A stretch of 30,047 nucleotides of DNA. Source: a bacterium (GTDB taxonomy: Bacteria > Armatimonadota > Zipacnadia > Zipacnadales > Zipacnadaceae). The stretch's first letter is position 1. Every line of letters starts with the position of its first letter. The position numbers were made by a program, and so were the translations under genes. The stretch is from contig JAUVXR010000028.1 in NCBI GenBank assembly GCA_030603495.1, forward strand, positions 1 through 30,047, read 5' to 3'. The notes under the pieces were generated by a model that did not search any database, was not told where the DNA came from, and saw only the letters and a list, made by a program, of their open reading frames with translations. This document shows, piece after piece, positions 24,715 to 30,047 of this stretch.

Positions 24715-25425
24715 ATGAAATGCTTTGTGCGTGTGACGGTCGCTATCACTGCAATAGCACTGCTGGTAGGCGTATGCTTCGGGGACGTTACTTACACCGG
24801 GAGCCTCGTAGCCGGCCCTTCCGATGGGGGTGGCATCTGGGTCAATGATCCCGGCAATGACCCCGACTGGTTCCCCGCCAATATCGAGTGGACAGTCAGC
24901 GAGAATGAGGACGGCTCCTGGAACTATGCCTACTTCATACAGGTATATGCGGGAGAGGTCAGCCACTTCATCCTGGAGACGTCTGAGCCTTTGCCCGAGG
25001 GACACATTTTCGATCCGAGCGGTCAGTTCGGCGAGTTAGTGATTGGTGAGTGGTTCTACCCCGGAGGCGGGAATCCGGATATGCCGGGCCCAGTGTACGG
25101 AGTGAAGTTTGACGAGACTTGGGGCATTGAGTTCACTGTTGAGTTCGACAGTTGGCGTGTGCCCGTCTGGGGCGACTTCTATGCCACGGATGGAGCGGCT
25201 GGGGGATTGGGCATCAACCAGTTCTGGAACAGCGGCTTCTTGCTTCCCGATCCCACTGCCCCGCCGTGGGATACTTCGATTGACGATCACATCCTGCGAC
25301 CGGACTCCTACATTCCCGAACCAGGCACGATGACGCTGATGGGGCTGGGCCTGCTGGGTTTGGTCGCCAGGGTGCGTAGGCGTAACCGCAACGTGCAGAT
25401 TAGCGCATCAGAAGAGAGCAAGTAG
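24715..25425 (+). CDS. PEP-CTERM sorted exported protein
   Basis: The ATG at 24715 follows the promoter; an in-frame ATG at 24664 lies inside the promoter and is rejected. The 236-residue product has a signal peptide (MKCFVRVTVAITAIALLVGV, ending near CFGD), a Gly/Trp-rich acidic body, and a C-terminal IPEPGTMTLMGLGLLGLVAR with an Arg-rich tail. That is the PEP-CTERM sorting signal: a PEP motif, a hydrophobic segment and basic residues. It is recognised by exosortase for anchoring or export, often with exopolysaccharide. The body has no cysteines after the signal and no recognised fold. Exosortase is not in the window. Confidence 0.85.
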   Translation: MKCFVRVTVAITAIALLVGVCFGDVTYTGSLVAGPSDGGGIWVNDPGNDPDWFPANIEWTVSENEDGSWNYAYFIQVYAGEVSHFILETSEPLPEGHIFDPSGQFGELVIGEWFYPGGGNPDMPGPVYGVKFDETWGIEFTVEFDSWRVPVWGDFYATDGAAGGLGINQFWNSGFLLPDPTAPPWDTSIDDHILRPDSYIPEPGTMTLMGLGLLGLVARVRRRNRNVQISASEESK

Positions 25426-25438
25426 AGCGAGGTAGATT

Positions 25439-25741
25439 ATGAGCATTCGCCAGATCATAGGTCCGGGTATCTGGTGGCGTTGGTTAGCTATGAGAGTGGG
25501 ACTATTGGTGAGACAGAAGCAACCGCGTTGTGAGCACCTCGCGACGTTCGTATTTTGGCGGCACTACTGGCGCGGAGGTTTCAGGGAGTGGAAACAATTC
25601 CGCTGTCGCCTAAATGATCCCTTGCTGGGGGACCCAGTCTCACTGCGGGTTTGCCGTCTATGTGAGCATAACAGGGCTGCCGCCGGAACTGTCAAGAGAG
25701 TACCAGTGGTGACGCACGGGCCCAGAGTGCCCGCCGCATGA
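25439..25741 (+). CDS. small basic Cys-containing ORF after the PEP-CTERM gene
   Basis: 100 residues, starting 13 nt after the PEP-CTERM stop with GAGGT upstream of the ATG. It is rich in Trp, Arg and Cys, with RCEHLATFVFWRHYWRGGF and a CRLCEH knuckle near residue 72. I do not recognise a family. Tight spacing and a ribosome site suggest cotranscription, but the composition is unusual and the ORF may be spurious. Confidence 0.4.
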   Translation: MSIRQIIGPGIWWRWLAMRVGLLVRQKQPRCEHLATFVFWRHYWRGGFREWKQFRCRLNDPLLGDPVSLRVCRLCEHNRAAAGTVKRVPVVTHGPRVPAA

Positions 25742-25815
25742 GGTATATTCATCCCACCACCTATTATGCGCTTGGCTGTCCGAAGCGCAGCTACAGCTAA
25801 GCATCCGGCTGGTAG

Positions 25816-26493
25816 TCAGTCAGCCCGGTGGCTGGGGGCGAGCGTCTCCAGCCGCCCGGTCTCCATATAGGACACCCGCTCGGCGACGTTAACGATATGG
25901 TCGGCGATGCGCTCCAGGTAGCGGGCGACCAGCAGCAGCGGCACCGCTTGCGTGATAACCTCGGGGCGCTGTTGCATAATCTCCTGGATCTCGTCCAGCA
26001 GCCCATACCACATCTTGTCAATGGCATCATCTTCGGCCACCACCTGCGAGACGAGGTCGAGATCTCGGTTGACCAAGGCTTGCAGGGCTTCGCTGAGCAT
26101 CTCCCGCACCATATCGGCCATCTTGGGGATATCAACCAGCGGCTTGAAGTATTCAGTTTCGGCGAGCGTGATCGCGGTGCGAGCGATATCTACTGAATAG
26201 TCGCCAATGCGCTCCACATCGGCGATGACTTTCATCACAGTGCCAATGGTGCGCAGGTCCTGCGCCATTGGCTGCTGGAGCGCCAGAAGCCGCATACACT
26301 GCTGCTCGATGCCCAGGTCCATCTCGTCAGCAACATCGTCCGCTGCGATGACCTCACGGGCTAGGCTGACATCGTGCTCGACCAGGGCCTGCATTGCGTT
26401 CGCCAGCATTTCGGCGACAAAGGCCCCCATTTTCAGCAGGTCCTGATCCAGTTGCGCCAGTTGCTCGTCAAACGATTGGCGAATGCGGCGCAT
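25816..26493 (-). CDS. phoU: phosphate-specific transport accessory regulator PhoU
   Basis: PhoU links the Pst transporter to the PhoR kinase and restrains the phosphate-starvation response and phosphate uptake. The 225-residue protein shows the two-repeat layout. FDEQLAQLDQDLLKMGAFV opens the first three-helix bundle. The metal-binding 'E/DXXXD' patterns occur in DDVADEMDLGIE (about 52-63) and EDDAIDKM (about 150-157). ADHIVNVAERVSYM closes the second repeat. The length is normal. ATG 26493 has AGGAG upstream and lies 12 nt after the pstB stop, as last gene of the operon. Confidence 0.93.
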   Translation of the reverse strand: MRRIRQSFDEQLAQLDQDLLKMGAFVAEMLANAMQALVEHDVSLAREVIAADDVADEMDLGIEQQCMRLLALQQPMAQDLRTIGTVMKVIADVERIGDYSVDIARTAITLAETEYFKPLVDIPKMADMVREMLSEALQALVNRDLDLVSQVVAEDDAIDKMWYGLLDEIQEIMQQRPEVITQAVPLLLVARYLERIADHIVNVAERVSYMETGRLETLAPSHRAD

Positions 26494-26505
26494 ATCTCAT
26501 CACTC

Positions 26506-27300
26506 CTAGCCGAATCTTCCTCGAACGTAGTCGTCTGTGCGCTGGTCCTGCGGGTTCTCGAATATCTTCGGGGTGTGGTCGTATTCGATCAGTTCGCCCA
26601 GCAGAAAGAAGCCGGTGAACTGAGATACCCGTGAGGCCTGGTACATATTGTGAGTGACGATGATGATGGTATAGTCAGCCATCAGCTCAGTCATCAGCTC
26701 TTCAATGCGGAAAGTGGCGGTCGGATCCAGCGCGCTGCACGGCTCGTCCATCAACACTACTTCTGGTTCAACTGCCAGGACACGGGCGATACACAGGCGC
26801 TGCTGCTGCCCACCGGACAGCTCAGTAGCCGTTTGGCGGAGTTTGTCTTTGACCTCATCCCACAACGCTGCCGCGCGCAAGCTCTTTTCGACGATCGCGT
26901 CGAGGCGCGAGCGGTCGGGGATGCCGTGCAGGCGTGGCCCGTAGGCCACGTTGGCGTAGATCGAGACAGGGAAGGGATTGGGCCGTTGGAAGACCATCCC
27001 CACGCGCTTGCGCAACTCCACCACGTCTGTGCGGCTGTCATAGATGTTGCGGCCATCGAGCAGTACGTCGCCCTCAACACGAGCACCCTCGATTACGTCA
27101 TTCATCCGATTAAGACAGCGCAGGAATGAGGATTTGCCGCAGCCCGACGGCCCAATCAGCGCGGTAATCCGCCGGGCGGGGACTGCGATAGTAACCTCCT
27201 TGATGGCCTGGAAGTCACCGTAGAACATATTGACGCCCCGCGTCTCCAGCTTTATTCGGCCCTCGGGCCGAAGGAGATTTCTTCCTTGGGCAGTCAGCAC
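26506..27300 (-). CDS. pstB: phosphate ABC transporter ATP-binding protein PstB
   Basis: PstB is the ATPase of the high-affinity phosphate importer. Sequence features: [19 protein letters not shown] (Walker A), the Q-loop VFQRPNPFP, the signature [16 protein letters not shown], Walker [14 protein letters not shown] and the [10 protein letters not shown] switch histidine. This PstB-specific motif set makes the call secure. The GTG at 27300 gives about 264 residues, close to the family norm; the longer reading from a TTG at 27345 would overlap pstA by 41 bp and is less likely. It follows the pstA stop by 4 nt. Confidence 0.95.
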   Translation of the reverse strand: MLTAQGRNLLRPEGRIKLETRGVNMFYGDFQAIKEVTIAVPARRITALIGPSGCGKSSFLRCLNRMNDVIEGARVEGDVLLDGRNIYDSRTDVVELRKRVGMVFQRPNPFPVSIYANVAYGPRLHGIPDRSRLDAIVEKSLRAAALWDEVKDKLRQTATELSGGQQQRLCIARVLAVEPEVVLMDEPCSALDPTATFRIEELMTELMADYTIIIVTHNMYQASRVSQFTGFFLLGELIEYDHTPKIFENPQDQRTDDYVRGRFG

Positions 27301-27304
27301 AATT

Positions 27305-28144
27305 TCACCACCGGCGCGAGCCGCGTAGTCGGGCTCGCAGGACAATCGCGAATAGGTTAATGCCCAGCACCACGACTACCAGCACAAGGGCGGTCGCCCA
27401 TTTGGTCGATTCGGGTACATTGGGCACTTCTGTGGCCATGACGAAAAGCTGATAGGGCAGAACCAGAATTGGATCAAATACCGACTTGGGCAGGGGACTG
27501 GTCAACGAGTAGAAGGCGGCGGTAAACAGGATCGGCGCCGTCTCACCGGCCGCGCGACTGATCGAGAGGATCAGGCCAGTGATGATGCCGGGCAGTGCGT
27601 TGGGTAGTACCACCCGCCGCACGGTCTGCCACTGGCTGGCGCCCAATCCCAGCGAAGCGTGGCGCAGCCCTTGAGGCACTTGCCGTAGCGCCTCCTCGGA
27701 AGTGCTAATAATCAGGGGCAGTACCAGTAACGCCAGCGTACACGACCCAGCCAGCAGCGACCGGCCGAAGTGAAACAGGGTGACAAAGAGCGCCAGCCCG
27801 AACAGACCGTAGACCACCGAGGGCACACCAGCCAGGTTGACGATAGCCAAGCGAATGAGCCGCACCAGCGGCCCGGCCCGGGCGTACTCGTTCAGGTACA
27901 CCGCAGCGGCTACCCCCAAGGGCGCAGCAATTAGCGCGGTGAGGCTGACCAGGAGAACAGTGCCCACGATCGCCGGTAGTAGCCCCTCACGGGCTCCGAA
28001 CAGCAGCCCCCAGCTCAGACCGCTGGCACCGCGATACAGCATTACCGCAATAATGCCCAGGACCGGCAGAACAACTATCGCGGCGCTGGCCCATAGGGCG
28101 GCGAAGGCCAGTTTTTCCGTTCGCTGGGCGCTGAATAGCATCAT
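27305..28144 (-). CDS. pstA: phosphate ABC transporter permease PstA
   Basis: One of the two membrane subunits that form the phosphate channel. The 279-residue protein has about six hydrophobic segments and the inner-membrane permease motif [25 protein letters not shown], whose GAS...P core contacts PstB. Also present are [18 protein letters not shown] and the [15 protein letters not shown] segment typical of PstA. The ATG at 28144 overlaps the pstC stop (ATGA), so translation is coupled. Confidence 0.93.
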   Translation of the reverse strand: MMLFSAQRTEKLAFAALWASAAIVVLPVLGIIAVMLYRGASGLSWGLLFGAREGLLPAIVGTVLLVSLTALIAAPLGVAAAVYLNEYARAGPLVRLIRLAIVNLAGVPSVVYGLFGLALFVTLFHFGRSLLAGSCTLALLVLPLIISTSEEALRQVPQGLRHASLGLGASQWQTVRRVVLPNALPGIITGLILSISRAAGETAPILFTAAFYSLTSPLPKSVFDPILVLPYQLFVMATEVPNVPESTKWATALVLVVVVLGINLFAIVLRARLRGSRRW

Positions 28145-29040
28145 CGCGTCTTCACCCCGCCAGCGCGCCTGACCACCGTATCAGCGATGGTGTTCGTAGC
28201 AAAGGTGATGAGAAACAGGAGGAGGCCAACGGCAAACAGGGCATGATAGTGGGGACTGTGATAAGCGACTTCGCCCATTTCGGCGGCGATAGTGGCGGTC
28301 ATGGTCCGCACCGGCTTGAAGAAGCCGGCCAGCCCCTGCGGGATCACCGCAGCGTTGCCGGTGACCATAAGGACTGTCATCGTCTCGCCGATGGCGCGCC
28401 CCAGGCCCAGCAGCGAGGCGGCAATGATCCCCGAGCGTGCTGCAGGCACGACCACCTTGATTATCGTCTGCCATTGAGTCGCGCCCAGAGCCAGGGAGCT
28501 CTCGCGCAAGGCCGCCGGCACCGCCCGAATAGCATCCTCGGACACAGACACTACCGTCGGTATCGCCATAAAGGCCAGGAGCAATGAGCCTAGGCCCGCG
28601 AACTGGCCGATGGGCAGATGGAGCGCATCCGCCAGCCACGGGCCGATCATCAGTAATCCCAAGAAGCCGTAGACCACTGAAGGGATCGCTGCGAGCAGCT
28701 CCACCAGCGGCTTGAGGACTTCCCGGAGGCGCACTGGAGCTACTTCGGATATGAACACCGCGCAGGCCAGCCCGAGTGGCAAGGAGATGACGAGCGCCCC
28801 GACTGTCACGTACAGGGAGCCGAGGATGAGCGGCAGCATGCCGAACTGGGCGGGCGCGGAAGTCGGCCGCCAGTAGCGTCCGGCCAGCAGGTGCTCCAGC
28901 GAATCCCCGCGGAAGACGGGCAGGGCGTCGCGCAGCAAGAACGCGAAGATGAGTACGACAAAAGCAATTGCCAGCATGCCGGCCACGTGAATAGTCCGCT
29001 CGACCAACCATTCCTGGGCCCGCAATGTGCGGCGTTTCAT
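28141..29040 (-). CDS. pstC: phosphate ABC transporter permease PstC
   Basis: The partner membrane subunit of PstA, 299 residues with about six transmembrane segments. It carries LAAIPSVVYGFLGLL, the SSLALGATQWQTIIKVVVPAA permease loop and GRAIGETMTVLMVTGNA, all standard for PstC. ATG 29040 has GGAG about 8 nt upstream. It lies about 70 nt after the pstS stop, where a hairpin could tune the ratio of binding protein to transporter. Confidence 0.94.
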   Translation of the reverse strand: MKRRTLRAQEWLVERTIHVAGMLAIAFVVLIFAFLLRDALPVFRGDSLEHLLAGRYWRPTSAPAQFGMLPLILGSLYVTVGALVISLPLGLACAVFISEVAPVRLREVLKPLVELLAAIPSVVYGFLGLLMIGPWLADALHLPIGQFAGLGSLLLAFMAIPTVVSVSEDAIRAVPAALRESSLALGATQWQTIIKVVVPAARSGIIAASLLGLGRAIGETMTVLMVTGNAAVIPQGLAGFFKPVRTMTATIAAEMGEVAYHSPHYHALFAVGLLLFLITFATNTIADTVVRRAGGVKTR

Positions 29041-29064
29041 TTCCGCATTGCTCCTCCGTCGTAT

Positions 29065-29093
29065 AGCCGGGCCAGCAGCCCCCGAAGCCGGCT
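29065..29093 (-). promoter_or_regulatory. hairpin between pstS and pstC
   Basis: AGCCGG (29065-29070) and CCGGCT (29088-29093) pair in the 69-nt gap. Such intercistronic hairpins often protect the upstream message or attenuate downstream genes, keeping PstS more abundant than the membrane subunits. No T tract follows. Confidence 0.4.
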
Positions 29094-29109
29094 CGGCTAA
29101 GCTAGGTCG

Positions 29110-29985
29110 CTACTCGGACACCGGCACGTAGCCCAGTTCCGCTACGATAGCCTGGCCCGCAGGTCCCTTGATCCACTGAACGTATTCGCCGACTTCGCCG
29201 GTCGGTTCGCCCTTCGTATAGCAGTACAGTGCACGGGAGATGGGATAGCTGTCGTTCTGGACGTTCCCCACACTCGGCTCAATGGCGTCGTCGCCGGGCG
29301 TCGCCGTGACCTTGAGAGCATTGACACTATCGTCGAGATAACTGAGGCTGACATATCCGATGGTGGGCGGATAGCGCGCTACCAGATCAATAATTGCCTG
29401 GTTCGAGGACACTGCGAGGGCCTCTGGAGCATACTCACGTCCCGCCAAGACCAGCTCCTTAAACGCTGCCCAGGTCCCCGACGCCGAATCCCGGTTGATG
29501 ATGACAATCTCGCTATCCGGCCCGCCCACTTCATTCCAGTTATTAACCTCCCCGGCAAAAATGTTGGCTATCTGCTTAATGGACAGCTCGTTCAGCGGAT
29601 TCGAGAGGTGGACGACTACGGCCAGGCCGTCATAGGCGATCACGTGCTCGACAGGCTCAACGCCCGCCGCCCGGGCCCGCTGCTTTTCCTCATCCTTCAT
29701 AGGGCGGGAGGCGTTGGCAATCTCGGCGCTGCCTGAGATCAGGGCCTCGATGCCTATGCCCGAGCCACCGCCGGAGATGCCGATCTCAATCTCCGAATGC
29801 TCCGCGTTAAAGCCCTCCTGCCACTTCTGTGCCAGGGGCAGCACGGTGGTAGAACCTATCTGTCGGATGGCAGCGGAGCCGGCAGTAGCGGCGGGCCGTT
29901 GTGGCACGCAGCCCACCGCTACGACTACCAGCGCCCCCACTGCTGCCCCAGCCCAGGTAATTGCCGTTATGCGCTTGCCAGTTAT
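29110..29985 (-). CDS. pstS: phosphate-binding lipoprotein PstS
   Basis: PstS captures phosphate outside the inner membrane and delivers it to PstCA. The body shows QIGSTTVLPLAQKWQEGF, SGGGSGIGIEALISGSAEIA (phosphate loop), MKDEE and NRDSASGTWAAFKEL, which are standard binding residues. A lipoprotein signal (KRITAITWAGAAVG, then VAVGC) precedes it, but no ATG, GTG or TTG opens this frame ahead of the basic residues. The GTG at 29940 would leave a signal of 10 residues without positive charge. An ATA at 29985, 9 nt after AAAGGA, fits best in frame; an indel relative to the ATG at 29995 is also possible. The pst operon promoter is beyond the window. Confidence 0.85.
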   Translation of the reverse strand: MTGKRITAITWAGAAVGALVVVAVGCVPQRPAATAGSAAIRQIGSTTVLPLAQKWQEGFNAEHSEIEIGISGGGSGIGIEALISGSAEIANASRPMKDEEKQRARAAGVEPVEHVIAYDGLAVVVHLSNPLNELSIKQIANIFAGEVNNWNEVGGPDSEIVIINRDSASGTWAAFKELVLAGREYAPEALAVSSNQAIIDLVARYPPTIGYVSLSYLDDSVNALKVTATPGDDAIEPSVGNVQNDSYPISRALYCYTKGEPTGEVGEYVQWIKGPAGQAIVAELGYVPVSE

Positions 29986-30047
29986 CTGATGTCATCCTTT
30001 ATGGACATGCTGCCCTAGATGCGTTCTGGGATGCTGGGCCTTGTGCC

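Noticed and set aside
29807-29995. A 62-residue ORF starting at ATG 29995
   Set aside because: Its frame shows low-complexity Gly/Ser/Arg sequence and lies antisense in frame to the pstS signal; only its ATG could matter, through a frameshift.
1-30047. CRISPR arrays, tRNA or rRNA genes
   Set aside because: No regularly spaced direct repeats, cloverleaf-like sequences or rRNA signatures were noticed by eye; a tRNAscan-SE or Infernal run would be needed to exclude them.

Overview
The window looks like about 30 kb of a high-GC, probably diderm (Gram-negative-type) bacterium. Supporting signs are lipoprotein signal peptides, a Wza-like SLBB export protein, a PEP-CTERM sorted protein, a CsgG-like secreted protein and a complete Pst phosphate system. 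The mix (PEP-CTERM, separate PurQ and PurS subunits, SLBB export protein, SecA with a large insertion) would fit an uncultured environmental phylum such as Armatimonadota or a relative. That placement is a guess; no rRNA or other decisive marker is present. Clear sigma70-type promoters (17-bp spacers) and purine-rich Shine-Dalgarno sites allowed several starts to be corrected.

Layout. At 1-870 an epimerase fragment (minus strand) meets the C-terminal part of a glycosyl-hydrolase-like gene (plus strand). At 875-2596 lies a multi-SLBB polysaccharide export protein, divergent from purQ and a tandem-domain purS (2817-4222). Next come a zinc-ribbon protein, a lipoprotein-type isoaspartyl methyltransferase (4805-5605) and secA on the minus strand (5667-8612). 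At 8865-9606 a permease fragment is joined to the C-terminus of TrmFO and followed by a stub ORF. At 9635-13693 is a two-gene operon: a fusion of an M28-like peptidase with an AAC(3)-type acetyltransferase, then nagA. At 13750-18290 is a decayed accessory region: a broken unknown gene, an internally deleted M28 peptidase, an apparently intact AbiE-type toxin-antitoxin pair with its own promoter and palindrome, the C-terminal stub of a restriction-modification enzyme, a truncated IS3 element and a truncated Gfo/Idh/MocA oxidoreductase.

From 18498 there is an MFS transporter, a DAHP synthase stub, a CsgG-like exported protein, an Ig-like lipoprotein, a GAF sensor histidine kinase and a PEP-CTERM protein under a perfect consensus promoter. 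The right end (25816-29985, minus strand) is pstS-pstC-pstA-pstB-phoU, the high-affinity phosphate uptake operon with its regulator.

The main theme is contrast. Housekeeping blocks (purQS, secA, pst) are intact. Between them lie at least seven gene remnants that stop at sharp junctions, which suggests repeated deletion and rearrangement or, at some junctions, assembly chimerism. The most distinctive intact items are the M28-AAC(3) fusion next to nagA, the tandem PurS, the lipoprotein PCMT and the AbiE operator-promoter.
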